This document shows positions 1-8,737 of a stretch of 55,434 nt of DNA, piece by piece. The stretch's first letter is position 1; the number at the start of each line of letters is the position of its first letter. The notes below the pieces were generated by a model, which searched no databases, was not told the DNA's origin, and saw only the letters and a program-made list of their open reading frames with translations. The stretch comes from an uncultured Bacilli bacterium (GTDB taxonomy: Bacteria > Bacillota_I > Bacilli_A > RF39 > UBA660): NCBI GenBank assembly GCA_934183185.1, contig CAKPSO010000006.1, positions 1 through 55,434 of the forward strand, given 5' to 3'. Both the position numbers and the translations under genes were made by a program.

Positions 1-110
1 TTTTAGTTGTAAATGTTAATGACTATATAGGAAGTAGTACTAAAAGCGAAATTGAGTTTGCTAAGTCATTAAATAAAAAAATTATTTATTATACTGATAT
101 GATAAAGTAA
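1..110 (+). CDS. C-terminal end of a nucleoside 2-deoxyribosyltransferase-like protein (partial)
   Basis: Reading from base 3, 35 codons run open to a TAA at 108-110; the start lies outside the window. The visible tail reads VNVNDYIGSSTKSEIEFAKS and then NKKIIYYTD. This matches the usual end of small nucleoside 2-deoxyribosyltransferase-like (YtoQ/DUF4406-type) proteins, where a conserved GSST-x-x-E-I-E-x-A segment precedes the last strand. Family assignment from 35 residues is tentative. The next gene starts 17 bases downstream, so the two may be cotranscribed. Confidence 0.5.
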   Translation, partial: LVVNVNDYIGSSTKSEIEFAKSLNKKIIYYTDMIK

Positions 111-127
111 AAAAGGATGTGTAAATA

Positions 128-742
128 ATGATTATAACAAAAGATATGCTAGATAAGAAAGTTCCATTAGATATGAAGCCTACAAGATTAGATAGTGCAA
201 CAGATTTATATACTAATACAAGAAATGGTCTAATTCTTTATAATATTAAACCAGATACTTGGAATGTACTATATCCGTTTTTTCAACAAGAAAACAAATT
301 TACATTAGATAATTATGAAATAAAAGGTAATAATATAACATTTAGAGAATTAATTGATTTATATAATATGGAATATAATACTGAATATGTGCTAAAAAAA
401 GGTTTTAATGAAGAAAAAAGAAAAGAAGTTCTTATTGATGAATTTAATAAGACTTTTGATGTGAGTGGTACAAAAATAAAAGAAAAATTAGATTCTCATT
501 ATGAACTTAAATATTCAAAGTCCAAAAATGTTTATACTTTATATTATTTAGAAAGTTATATTGCAAGTGATATAGATAATATTGATAAGTTATTAAATCA
601 ACAGGTGTATGAACAGGGATTGTTAAGTTTAGAAAAATATCCTATTGAAAAAGTTATCAATGGAATTAAGGTAGTTGATAGCATATCTATATTAGATGAT
701 AAATATAAACTTTATTTAGTAAAAAAAAGCATATTGCAATAA
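128..742 (+). CDS. Unrecognised 204-residue protein
   Basis: I do not recognise this protein. It is a soluble, Lys/Asn/Tyr-rich protein of 204 residues with no signal peptide, membrane segment or Cys cluster. The start has only a weak ribosome site (AAAAAGGATG about 10 bases upstream of ATG). It follows the partial transferase-like gene by 17 bases and precedes a VOC gene by 24 bases on the same strand, so it is probably part of a short operon. Base composition matches the rest of the accessory island. Confidence 0.6.
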   Translation: MIITKDMLDKKVPLDMKPTRLDSATDLYTNTRNGLILYNIKPDTWNVLYPFFQQENKFTLDNYEIKGNNITFRELIDLYNMEYNTEYVLKKGFNEEKRKEVLIDEFNKTFDVSGTKIKEKLDSHYELKYSKSKNVYTLYYLESYIASDIDNIDKLLNQQVYEQGLLSLEKYPIEKVINGIKVVDSISILDDKYKLYLVKKSILQ

Positions 743-766
743 ATCGGAGTTAGTGAGGGTAACAAT

Positions 767-1138
767 ATGAAAATTGATAATTTCTATTTTGTAGTGGAAG
801 ATATAAAAAAATCTATTAAATTTTACTCGTTATTATTAGAAAAGCGACCTAGTAATATTACAGAAAATAGATGGGCTGATTGGGAAAATGAAAATAATCA
901 AATATATTTTGGAATAATAAGTAAAGATGCAAGTGGAGATAGATTAGTAAAGGGAAATAATGGTGTATTAGGTTTATATACAAATGATTTAGATAAATCT
1001 CTTGAACTTTGTAAATCAATTAATGCTAAAATATTGTATGAGCCAGAGTCTGTACCTAATTCAGAAGATCATTATAGATGCTTTGCCATTGAAGATTTAG
1101 ATGGAAATAAAATAGAAATAGCATATTATGATAAATAA
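767..1138 (+). CDS. VOC family (glyoxalase/bleomycin-resistance fold) protein
   Basis: This 123-residue cytoplasmic protein has the beta-alpha-beta-beta-beta layout of the vicinal oxygen chelate superfamily. The N-terminus reads KIDNFYFVVEDIKKSIKFY, as in single-domain family members, and the C-terminus carries AIEDLDGNKIEIAYY, the usual final strand with its Asp-x-x-Gly-Asn turn and metal-ligand Glu. The first-strand metal position (His in many members) is Phe or Tyr here, so it may bind rather than convert its ligand. GTGAGGGT lies 10 bases upstream of the ATG. Members include fosfomycin and bleomycin resistance proteins and lyases; the substrate cannot be read from the sequence. Confidence 0.8.
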   Translation: MKIDNFYFVVEDIKKSIKFYSLLLEKRPSNITENRWADWENENNQIYFGIISKDASGDRLVKGNNGVLGLYTNDLDKSLELCKSINAKILYEPESVPNSEDHYRCFAIEDLDGNKIEIAYYDK

Positions 1139-1175
1139 TATAAATGAAGAAGATTAGTTAAGAGGAGGCAATTTT

Positions 1176-1632
1176 ATGGGATATATAATGAATTTAAGGA
1201 AATATGTCGGACACGAACCTTTAATAGGTGTTGGCGCTACAACATTAGTTTTTAATGATAAAAATGAATTGTATTAAATTTAAGAACTGATACAAACACT
1301 TGGGGAATACCAGGTGGATCAATGGAATTAAACGAAACAATTGAAGAAACAGCAATAAGAGAATTAAAAGAAGAAGCAGGAATTAGTGCAGATAAATTAG
1401 AATTAGTTAGTGTTTTGTGGGTAAAGATTATTATTTTGAATATCCTAATGGGGATAAAATGTGTACCGTCATAATACTGTTTAAGGTTTTAAATTATACT
1501 GGAAATATAAAAGTATCAGATAATGAAAGCAAACAATTAAAATTATTTGCATTAAATGATTTGCCTAATATGGAATCTAGGGCAAACGCTATTATAGATA
1601 AAATATTAGATGGCAGTTTAAAAATAAATTAG
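1176..1632 (+). pseudogene. Nudix hydrolase broken by two frameshifts
   Basis: Read through three frames, the stretch gives a complete small Nudix protein. An N-terminal piece with its own ATG at 1176 and ribosome site AGAGGAGG ends at a premature TAA at 1275-1277. The next piece contains a perfect Nudix box (G-x5-E-x7-REL-x-EE-x-G, GSMELNE through REL and KEEAGI) but has no start of its own. A second shift near 1415-1420 leads into the C-terminal piece that ends at 1632. Nudix enzymes hydrolyse nucleoside diphosphates linked to another moiety. Either the gene is dead or two single-base errors are present. The intact C-terminal fragment (1417-1632) should not be annotated as a gene. Confidence 0.85.
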
Positions 1633-2062
1633 TAAAATATAGAAATAAACATAAAAAAACACCTAGAAATAAATTAATATTTCTAGGTATAGAATTTAAG
1701 ATGGTATAACTACCCATGCAACTACCAAAATGGTAGTTTTTAGGTAAATTTAGTTAAACTTTAATAAATTATTAAGTTTGATTTTTGTTGAAAAATAAGG
1801 GTTTTTTCAACTTTTAAATCTAGGAGTACATGATTTTAGTTTGCCCCCTGAAATTCCCCTCGAGAGAGGGGAATACTTTTGTTTATAAGGGATTTTTAAC
1901 TATTTTGGATTTATCTAGATACCATACTAGATATTAAATATTATATTTAGATACCAATAATATGGTATTTTTTTGATAAACTTATATTTTAATATTGTAA
2001 AGTGGACAATTTTTTTGAAAAATGATAGAATTAAAGTATAATTAATAGTAAAAAATGAAGAA
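1633..2062. other. 430-bp intergenic interval with three hairpins
   Basis: No gene is visible. It holds a perfect 10-bp hairpin at 1661-1688 (ACCTAGAAAT, 8-base loop) with seven A before it, so it looks like a terminator on the minus strand. A second, 8-bp hairpin lies at 1720-1738 followed by TTTTT. A 9-bp GC-rich hairpin at 1853-1874 is closed by a GAGA tetraloop (GNRA type). The stretch around 1999-2040 (GTAAAGTGGACAA then T7) resembles the end of an IS3-like element, but no partner end was identified. Confidence 0.5.
1720..1742 (+). terminator. Probable terminator after the Nudix remnant
   Basis: AACTACCA and TGGTAGTT form an 8-bp stem with a 3-base loop, followed by a short T5 run. It lies about 90 bases after the last codon of the broken Nudix gene and would end transcription of the VOC/Nudix group. 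The T run is short, so termination may be weak. Confidence 0.45.
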
Positions 2063-2362
2063 ATGCTTTTCTATTTTTCTAAAGATAAATATGCAAATAA
2101 ATCCAGTAAAGATTTAAAAGACTTAATTGAACAATATAAAGAATCAGAAACTGATTTATTACAATTTGATTTTAATAAAATAGAAAAAGCAAGAGAAGTA
2201 GGATTTATAATTTTTGATGTAGCAGAACATTTCACATTACTTAAAGATGGTAAAAGTAAATACACTTTAGAACAAGCAGTAGAAGAATTAAATAAAGCAC
2301 AAGAATTACCTAATCCAATTATGGATAAATATGATTATAGTAAATTACCAAAGAAAAATTAA
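2063..2362 (+). CDS. Unrecognised 99-residue protein, possibly 5'-truncated
   Basis: I do not recognise this protein. It is soluble and helical (ANKSSKDLKDLIEQYKESE near the N-terminus) with no Cys and no membrane segment. There is no convincing ribosome site, and the N-terminal MLFYFSKDKYANK looks like the middle of a longer protein, so this may be the surviving 3' part of a gene whose start was lost in the hairpin-rich interval upstream. It sits 23 bases ahead of the phosphatase gene. Confidence 0.45.
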   Translation: MLFYFSKDKYANKSSKDLKDLIEQYKESETDLLQFDFNKIEKAREVGFIIFDVAEHFTLLKDGKSKYTLEQAVEELNKAQELPNPIMDKYDYSKLPKKN

Positions 2363-2385
2363 ATTGTAAGAAAGTAGGATTATAA

Positions 2386-2910
2386 GTGAAAGTATATATA
2401 GTTAGACATGGTGAAGTACCTCATAATGTATTAAAAATGTATAATAATGTAAATGAAGATTTAACAGATAATGGGATTATGCAGGCATTAGAATTAAGAG
2501 ATAAAATTAAAGATATAAAGTTCGATATGGTTATTTCATCTCCACTTTTAAGAACAATACATACTGAAAACATACTAACATATTATGATGATAGTATTAT
2601 AACTGATGATAGGTTAAGTGAAAGGGATTGCGGAGATTTAAGTGGTAAACCAAATGAGTGTACAAATAGAGAAGAATATTGGAATTATTATACAGAAATA
2701 CAATATGGGACAAGTGAAAATATTCAAGAGTTTTTTAAAAGAGTATATAACTTTTTAGACGAACTAAAACAAAAAGATTATGATAGTGTATTAATAGTGG
2801 CACATAGTGGAGTATCAAAGGCATTCAGTGGATATTTTGAAGGAATACAAGATGGTAAGTTTTTAAATAGAGGACTTAAAAATTGTGAAATAAAGATGTA
2901 TGAACTGTAG
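2386..2910 (+). CDS. Histidine phosphatase superfamily protein (phosphoglycerate mutase-like)
   Basis: The 174-residue protein begins MKVYIVRHGE, the RHG signature with the His that becomes phosphorylated. It continues with LTDNGIMQALELRD and DMVISSPLLRTIHT (the second phosphate-binding Arg), then an acidic ERDCGDLSGK segment, and ends with LIVAHSGVSKAF, which supplies the second catalytic His. This is the full core of the branch-1 histidine phosphatases. Substrates in the family range from sugar phosphates to alpha-ribazole phosphate and are not predictable here. GTG is the start, with GAAAGTAGG upstream. It is followed after 8 bases by a GNAT gene, so the two are surely cotranscribed. Confidence 0.88.
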   Translation: MKVYIVRHGEVPHNVLKMYNNVNEDLTDNGIMQALELRDKIKDIKFDMVISSPLLRTIHTENILTYYDDSIITDDRLSERDCGDLSGKPNECTNREEYWNYYTEIQYGTSENIQEFFKRVYNFLDELKQKDYDSVLIVAHSGVSKAFSGYFEGIQDGKFLNRGLKNCEIKMYEL

Positions 2911-2918
2911 GTATTAAT

Positions 2919-3479
2919 ATGGATTTTAATTATGTTGATTTTCTGTCATCTAGTGATAAGAATTTGATAAAAAGATTGTATTATGAATCATTTGATAAAG
3001 ATGAAAGATTTCCATTTTGGTTACTAAAGAAATGTTCTAAAGAAAAAAATGTAAAGTTTAATGTAATATATAGCAAAGATAAAGTAATTGGTTTTCAATA
3101 CATTATTGAATATGATAATATTGATTATTTAATGTATTTTGCTATTGAAAAAAGGCAAAGAAATAATGGATATGGTTCAGAAATATTAAAAGAATTAAAT
3201 AGAAGTTATAAAAATGTTTTATTGTGTATTGAAAAAACAAGTGAACAAGTATCCGATATTAAGCATAAAAGAAAACAATTTTATTTAAGAAATGAATTTG
3301 TTGGTACTAATAAGTATATTGTAGATAATAATGTTGAATATGAATTATTGAGTAATAATAGTAATTTAAATATAACTAAAGAAATATTAGAAAAAAGATA
3401 TACAATGATGACAAGTTCTAAAATTTTAAGATTTATAATAAGTAAAATTTTTAATGTTTATAATATTAAATTGAAGTAG
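2919..3479 (+). CDS. GNAT family N-acetyltransferase
   Basis: The 186-residue protein shows the GNAT core: a central strand pair (YSKDKVIGFQYIIEYDNIDYLMYFAIEKRQRNNGYGSEIL, residues about 51-90) in which RQRNNGYGSEIL is the acetyl-CoA pyrophosphate loop (R/Q-x-x-G-x-G/A), and a following strand (VLLCIEKT) with a helix ending in RKQFYLRNEF, the usual motif that precedes the last strands. It transfers an acetyl group from acetyl-CoA to an amine, and the acceptor is unknown. It is 8 bases from the genes on each side, in an operon of accessory small-molecule enzymes. Confidence 0.85.
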   Translation: MDFNYVDFLSSSDKNLIKRLYYESFDKDERFPFWLLKKCSKEKNVKFNVIYSKDKVIGFQYIIEYDNIDYLMYFAIEKRQRNNGYGSEILKELNRSYKNVLLCIEKTSEQVSDIKHKRKQFYLRNEFVGTNKYIVDNNVEYELLSNNSNLNITKEILEKRYTMMTSSKILRFIISKIFNVYNIKLK

Positions 3480-3487
3480 GTGAATAT

Positions 3488-4120
3488 ATGAACAAAGTAT
3501 TTTTATATCTATATCCAATTGAAGAGTTCACTAAAGTGTTCGATTTGGGAAATGAATATTATGATGAAATTGGTATTAGAAGACCTTTAGATGTCTTAAA
3601 TGAAACAATTCAAAAAAGATATAGAGATAATGGGTATCAAATTGTATATGCAATTTATCCGGATAAAGAGATTTATGGTATATTACCACAGTCCAATGAT
3701 AAAATAGTATATACTGATATTACATTTGCTAAGGCAAGCGGATATAATCAAGATGGAAGTGAAAAACCATTAGATGATGTTGTATACCCAAATGAACAAT
3801 ATATTTTAGAACAATTAGGAAATGTAGATGAGTTAGTAATTGGTGGATATCATTTTCAAGATTGTTGTAAACGAGTTGGAGAAGTAGCATTAGCAAATGG
3901 TGTAAACACAATAATAGATTTAGATATGACAGATTTATTTTTTAATTTATATAGCCAAGAAGAATATTTTAATATGGATTCATATGATCCAGCTAGATTT
4001 AAAGGATATATGATGAATAAAATGAGTAGATATGGAGATGAATTTTCTGAAAGATTGTTTAATAGAAATTATCAAAGTGAAGCATATGGTTTTGGGAAAT
4101 TTAATAAAAAACAAAAATAG
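3488..4120 (+). CDS. Unrecognised 210-residue protein
   Basis: I do not recognise this protein by family. It is soluble, rich in Asp, Tyr and Asn, with a central VDELVIGGYHFQDCCKRVGE segment containing a Cys pair and a strand-plus-turn NTIIDLDMTDLF. The alternation of strands and helices around residues 100-150 suggests an alpha/beta fold. AGTAGGTGA upstream supports the ATG at 3488, 8 bases after the GNAT stop, so it belongs to the same transcript as the phosphatase and GNAT genes. Confidence 0.65.
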   Translation: MNKVFLYLYPIEEFTKVFDLGNEYYDEIGIRRPLDVLNETIQKRYRDNGYQIVYAIYPDKEIYGILPQSNDKIVYTDITFAKASGYNQDGSEKPLDDVVYPNEQYILEQLGNVDELVIGGYHFQDCCKRVGEVALANGVNTIIDLDMTDLFFNLYSQEEYFNMDSYDPARFKGYMMNKMSRYGDEFSERLFNRNYQSEAYGFGKFNKKQK

Positions 4121-4203
4121 AATATTTATAGATGAGTGTAGCAAATAATTCTTGAAAATTTAAATTATAGTATATAATAAATATCAATCAGGGTGGCGAG
4201 TTT

Positions 4204-4932
4204 ATGAGTGGATTAAAAATATTATTAAATGATATAAATAACATATATCAATTATCGTACTATATAATATATTATAAAAATTTAGAACAAAATGATAAAA
4301 TAGAAGAGTGTAACAATAAAATTCAAAATATTTATAATAAATACAATATTAATAATATAAATGAATTAATATTGATAATTGGAGAATTTGTAAAAAATAT
4401 TGAAATAATAAAAGATGCAGAATTAGTAAGATTATTAATATTTCTGATTTTAGATTCTAAAAAAAGAAAAGTATTGGATTATAATGATGAAATATTAAAA
4501 AATATTTATAAGTATATTATAGAAAATGGATTATATGATCCAAATTGGAATATTGGAACATCAAGTGAACCATTATTTTCAATGCTACCTAATTCGAGGG
4601 ATTTATATAGCGTAAATATGCTTGTATTTAATAATGAATTAATTGACTGGAATATACTTAACAATGGTACTGATTCTTTTATCTTTTTTGTATATAGTTA
4701 TTTAAATTCAAGTTCAGATGTTGAACAATCATATTATTTAGAAATAATCAAGAGTGCTATTAATAGGGTTGATTTTGATAGTACTAAAAGATATAAATCC
4801 AGTCAAAAAAAAGTTTGTTATGAAACAATGTCTATTAATGAAAGTTTAGAAAAACTTTATAATAACCATCCATCGATTACCTCTATTTTAAATTTGGTAG
4901 CACAAAAGGTTAAAACAAAAAATATAATTTGA
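4204..4932 (+). CDS. Unrecognised 242-residue helical protein
   Basis: No family was recognised. The protein is mainly helical with many Asn, Ile and Tyr, a long amphipathic N-terminal half (residues 1-110) and a C-terminal part with NWNIGTSSEPLFSMLPNSRD, WNILNNGTDSF and a helix ending KTKNII. No membrane anchor is evident. The ATG follows a good ribosome site (GGGTGGCGAG). An 83-base gap to the previous gene contains no clear terminator. Confidence 0.6.
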   Translation: MSGLKILLNDINNIYQLSYYIIYYKNLEQNDKIEECNNKIQNIYNKYNINNINELILIIGEFVKNIEIIKDAELVRLLIFLILDSKKRKVLDYNDEILKNIYKYIIENGLYDPNWNIGTSSEPLFSMLPNSRDLYSVNMLVFNNELIDWNILNNGTDSFIFFVYSYLNSSSDVEQSYYLEIIKSAINRVDFDSTKRYKSSQKKVCYETMSINESLEKLYNNHPSITSILNLVAQKVKTKNII

Positions 4933-5029
4933 TACTAATACTTATGATTTTAGTGTTAAATTTAGCAAATACATTTACTTTTAAATAAAAAAATATAAAA
5001 TATCGGATATTGATTAGGAGGTTTTTGAA

Positions 5030-5599
5030 ATGACTGATGAAGAATTAAGAAAATTAAGAAAAGAAAAAGAAATGTTAATACATGAAAGAGATAAATATGT
5101 TAGTTTATTAAACGAAAAAAAATTACTAGAACATAATGATGCTGTAAAAAGATATTTTGAGTTAGATAAGAAATTAAATGATTTTAAAAGAGATTATGAA
5201 AATGAGACAAGAAAAACTATTGTAGATAGATTAGCCGATCATTGTCGAATTACCAGTACTAATGATATATATGTATATATGGGTACATATATGTATAACT
5301 ATATGGATGATATAGAACATGGTTCAACTGATTATCGTGTTAATAAAAATGACAAACATGCTAATTATAGTTTATATAGAAATTTAGAAAATGAAGAATA
5401 TGTAAAAATCTTAATTTCTGAACGAGCTGTTTTTGAGGAAGAGCATATTATAATTACAGGTAAAAAGACAATAATAAATGGAAAGTATTACTATGAATTA
5501 AGAAGAAGATTTATTAGTGATTGTATAAATCACGGAGAACAATATGCTATTGATATTCTTTCAAATGATGAAGGAAATAAAGTGAAAAAATTAAATTAA
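5030..5599 (+). CDS. Unrecognised 189-residue protein with N-terminal coiled coil
   Basis: Residues 1-60 are a highly charged helix with heptad character (DEELRKLRKEKEMLIHERDK and on), predicting a coiled coil. The remainder is a mixed domain with a YMGTYMYNYMDD segment and RRRFISDCINHGEQ near the end. The ribosome site AGGAGG 10 bases upstream is strong. No catalytic motif is evident. Coiled coil plus globular domain would fit an adaptor or structural protein, but that is only a guess. Confidence 0.6.
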   Translation: MTDEELRKLRKEKEMLIHERDKYVSLLNEKKLLEHNDAVKRYFELDKKLNDFKRDYENETRKTIVDRLADHCRITSTNDIYVYMGTYMYNYMDDIEHGSTDYRVNKNDKHANYSLYRNLENEEYVKILISERAVFEEEHIIITGKKTIINGKYYYELRRRFISDCINHGEQYAIDILSNDEGNKVKKLN

Positions 5600-5996
5600 A
5601 AATGTTGCAGATAATTTTCGCAATGCTAAATAAGATAGAATGATGAAAAGCCCAAATACTGGACAGTATTGTGCTTTTACCTGTGATAATAAGAATTTTC
5701 TAAAGCAAGTATCCAAAGTAATAGGAATTAATCTAGACAATGATGAAAATTGGTTTGTCGATTTTAAGGATTGAAAGATGAAGTACATTGTATTTTAAAT
5801 ATAAAATATTGAAATATCAGATTGATAACCAATTAGAGAAAGATTATATATGCAATAAATGTCATAAAATGGGAATTTTTAATATAGAAATGAATTGGTC
5901 AGAAAAGGATAAAAATAAGAGTATTATTAACATAAGTAGGTTAAAAAATAATCAAGGTATAGGAATATACCTTTTTTTCATGTATAATAAATAAAG
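5600..5996 (+). pseudogene. Decayed coding stretch with two short fragments
   Basis: Between two intact genes lie remnants only. An in-frame stretch from about 5602 reads VADNFRNAK, a stop, then MMKSPNTGQYCAFT and a continuation ending NWFVDFKD at 5774 (44 residues from an ATG at 5640); it looks like a small protein interrupted by TAA at 5631-5633. A second fragment (5788-5994, TTG start, no ribosome site) includes YICNKCHKMG. Neither looks like a working gene. The stops and lack of start sites argue for decay rather than two tiny genes. Confidence 0.45.
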
Positions 5997-6005
5997 GTGG
6001 TAGTA

Positions 6006-6599
6006 ATGAGAATAGGAATAGATATAGATGGCGTATTAACCGACATAGAACAATGGCAATTAGATTATGGTAGTAAGTTTTACTTTGAAAAGTATGATAA
6101 AGAGATAATAAATAATGAAGGTTATGAAACCACCGATATATTTAAAGTTGATAGTAAATTAGATGATGAATTTTGGAATGAATATTTTAAAGATTATTCG
6201 ATAAATGTTGATGTTAGAAAGTTTGCTAGTGAAGTAATAAAAAAACTAAAACAAGATGGTAATGAAGTATATATAATCACAGCAAGAGGTAGTTTTTCAT
6301 CTCATTCTGCAAATGTAATGCCTTTTGAAGGAAATAAAAATATTGTTTTAGAGTGGCTTAGAAAAAATGAAATTGAGTATGACAAAATAATATTTAGTCC
6401 AGAAGATAAACTTAGTATATGTATAGAAAATAATATTGATATAATGATAGAAGATAAAGTTGATAACATAAATAAAATATCAACAAAGATTCCGGTTATA
6501 TGTTTTCATGCAGGATACAATAAAAATTGTATAGGTAATAATATTATTAGATGTTATAGTTGGTATGATATATACAGTAAAATAAATAGTATTAAATAA
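6006..6599 (+). CDS. HAD superfamily nucleotidase-like hydrolase (YqfW/5'-deoxynucleotidase type)
   Basis: The protein (197 residues from ATG 6006) opens with IGIDIDGVLTD, the HAD motif I with nucleophile Asp and general-acid Asp. It carries VYIITARGSF as motif II, a Lys-containing cap-return region (YDKIIFSPEDK), and ENNIDIMIEDKVDNINK as motif III/IV. This is the arrangement of bacterial 5'(3')-nucleotidase-like proteins such as YqfW. The preceding in-frame GTG (5997) overlaps the ribosome site AAAGGTGG, so ATG 6006 is the better start. It is closely followed by a kinase-fold gene and lies in the accessory operon. Confidence 0.82.
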   Translation: MRIGIDIDGVLTDIEQWQLDYGSKFYFEKYDKEIINNEGYETTDIFKVDSKLDDEFWNEYFKDYSINVDVRKFASEVIKKLKQDGNEVYIITARGSFSSHSANVMPFEGNKNIVLEWLRKNEIEYDKIIFSPEDKLSICIENNIDIMIEDKVDNINKISTKIPVICFHAGYNKNCIGNNIIRCYSWYDIYSKINSIK

Positions 6600-6618
6600 C
6601 ATTTGTTGAGGGATATAG

Positions 6619-7395
6619 ATGGAAGTTATTAATAATGAAAATAAAAAAATAATAGATATTGAACTTTTAGAATTATTAAGTGAAAAAAGTTCAGAAATGA
6701 CTGTATATAATGATGAAAATTTTGTTTATAAAATATTTAAAAAAGATTATAAACTTGGACATAAAAGTATTGAAGAATTAAATTATCTATCATCTATAAA
6801 AACATCAAGAATTTTGATACCTGAATCACTAATATTTAACAATGATGAATTAATTGGTTATACCATGGTTTATATAAAAGATGAAAAAGATATACATAAT
6901 GATACAATGGCAAATTTATTAAATGAATTAATGATTATAAAACAAGATATTGATATTCTTAATAAATTATGTGTAAGGTTAATAGATATAAATAAATCTA
7001 ATATTGTTTATAACGGTAAATTATATTTGATCGATCCAGGTAATTATTATATTAATGATGTAAATGATTTATTAATATATTATCAAAATAAAGAGATAAC
7101 TGAAGAAGAAAAACAAAATCTTATTATAAATTGGAATTATAATAAACTTAATAAGTTAATGCATGAATTATTATTTATGAATAATAGTGATATTGATTTT
7201 TATTTATTAAGAAAAATAATAGAGTTTTTTGAAATTGAAAGAAAAAAAGATGGTTTAATATATGATGCTGGTATTTATCAAAAATATTTTGATAAGGATT
7301 TAACTGTTAGAGAGGCAATTAAAAAATTTGTATCAAACTATATTAAAGTTGATGAAGAAGAGAAAAAAATGGTATTATCACTTTTTAAAATGTAG
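6619..7395 (+). CDS. Protein kinase-fold protein, degenerate active site
   Basis: This 258-residue protein resembles small bacterial kinase-like proteins. Residues 25-45 hold NFVYKIFKK, where the Lys matches the ATP-anchoring Lys of strand 3. Residues about 125-150 read DINKSNIVYNGKLYLIDPGNY, equivalent to a catalytic loop (normally HxDxxxxN) followed by an Asp-Pro in place of DFG. The His of the loop and the Phe-Gly are missing, though the loop Asp, Asn and second Asp remain. It could be an active atypical kinase or a pseudokinase. A distant relative is at 50142-50915. GAGGGATATAG precedes the ATG, and the MATE-like gene follows after 15 bases. Confidence 0.6.
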   Translation: MEVINNENKKIIDIELLELLSEKSSEMTVYNDENFVYKIFKKDYKLGHKSIEELNYLSSIKTSRILIPESLIFNNDELIGYTMVYIKDEKDIHNDTMANLLNELMIIKQDIDILNKLCVRLIDINKSNIVYNGKLYLIDPGNYYINDVNDLLIYYQNKEITEEEKQNLIINWNYNKLNKLMHELLFMNNSDIDFYLLRKIIEFFEIERKKDGLIYDAGIYQKYFDKDLTVREAIKKFVSNYIKVDEEEKKMVLSLFKM

Positions 7396-7410
7396 TAATG
7401 AGGTGTTATT

Positions 7411-8628
7411 GTGAAAAGATTACTAAGAATTAGTTTTGATTTATCACTATTATCATTTATACCAATAATATCTTGGTTTTTACTTGGAATAATAGTTGAT
7501 AAGAATTTAATTAATATATTTACACTAACTTATCCGTTACAATTTATATATTATATAATTAAATCTATATTTTCTACTGGGGCTAATATAAGTAAAGAAA
7601 AAGATAAAAATAAAGATGCGGTAATGTCAGGTTTAGTATTAGGGACTATTGTGTCTATAATTATTTTTACTGTAATTCTATTAAACGTAGATAATTATAT
7701 TAGTTTTATGAATATGGATATAAGTACATATAAAAACTTTACTATATATTCAATATTACAACTATTTATTTGTTTAGAATTTGCGATGATGCAAGATAAG
7801 CTATATTATGAAGAAAAAAATAAATTAGCAAATAAGCATTCTTTAGTATTTAATTTGTTAAATTTTATATTATTGATTGGAACATCTTTAATAACAAAAA
7901 ATCAAGTTATTATAATTGCAACAACATTAATTCCATTAGCAATATATACTTTGTATATTTATATTAAAAATAGTAACAAGTTTAAATTTAATATTAATGT
8001 ATTAAAGTGTATAAAATATGATTCAGTTGAATTGTTCAATAATATTGCATTCTTTTTAATATTTTTATTTGGATTATCTAATGCTTTAGAATATGGAGAA
8101 ATGTATGCAACTGCTTTGACTTTTATAGCATTAATAACTGATACACAATGGGATACATTTGATGCTATAAAAGAGGCAGCAACAATAGATATTAGTAAAA
8201 GAAAATTTAATTATATAGAACATAGAAATAATGCTTACAAATTATTAGGAATATTATTTGGGACAAGCTTAATTATGTTTGTATTATTATATGGGTTTTA
8301 TGATTTAGATTTTAAAATTACAATGATATATTTTTCGTTTGAAATAGTTAATTTTTTAATTTATCCAATATATAGAATAAAAACTTGTTATTTACAATTA
8401 GAATATTCAGCTTTTAAAATTACATCAAATAAGATAATAGCATCAATACTTAGAATGTTCATGTCATTATTAAAAACACCATTTTGTACAGGAATAGGAC
8501 AAGTGTGTTCATCAGTTTATCAATTTATAACAGTTAGTATAATGTTTGGTCATAGTTTTAAAATTGATAAAACAGGGTGTGTTGTTAAAAAGAAATCAAT
8601 ATTGAATAATGACACTATGGCATTATAA
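7411..8628 (+). CDS. MATE/polysaccharide-flippase-like membrane protein
   Basis: A 405-residue integral membrane protein with about 11-12 hydrophobic segments. The topology (paired six-helix halves, a short charged segment KEKDKNKDAVMSG after helix 2, and the segment EYGEMYATALTFIALITDTQ in the middle) resembles the MOP superfamily of MATE exporters and Wzx flippases, which exchange Na+ or H+ for drugs or move lipid-linked sugars. GTG start with GAGGTG upstream. It follows the kinase-fold gene by 15 bases and seems to be the last gene of this operon. No substrate residue can be assigned. Confidence 0.6.
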   Translation: MKRLLRISFDLSLLSFIPIISWFLLGIIVDKNLINIFTLTYPLQFIYYIIKSIFSTGANISKEKDKNKDAVMSGLVLGTIVSIIIFTVILLNVDNYISFMNMDISTYKNFTIYSILQLFICLEFAMMQDKLYYEEKNKLANKHSLVFNLLNFILLIGTSLITKNQVIIIATTLIPLAIYTLYIYIKNSNKFKFNINVLKCIKYDSVELFNNIAFFLIFLFGLSNALEYGEMYATALTFIALITDTQWDTFDAIKEAATIDISKRKFNYIEHRNNAYKLLGILFGTSLIMFVLLYGFYDLDFKITMIYFSFEIVNFLIYPIYRIKTCYLQLEYSAFKITSNKIIASILRMFMSLLKTPFCTGIGQVCSSVYQFITVSIMFGHSFKIDKTGCVVKKKSILNNDTMAL

Positions 8629-8670
8629 ATGAGAGTAGGGTACTCACAAATACGGTGTCATTGTGTCATT
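8608..8670 (+). other. Inverted repeat at the end of the MATE-like gene
   Basis: AATGACAC at 8608-8615 pairs with GTGTCATT at 8655-8662, and the same octamer is repeated directly at 8663-8670. An inner stem GAGTA/TACTC (about 8633-8645) closes the structure. There is no T run, so it is not a standard terminator; it could protect the 3' end of the mRNA or bind a protein. Confidence 0.35.
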
Positions 8671-8737
8671 TAATAATAAAAATAATGAAATATGTGATAT
8701 AATAGAAAACTAATAAATGAATTTAGGAGGATATAGT

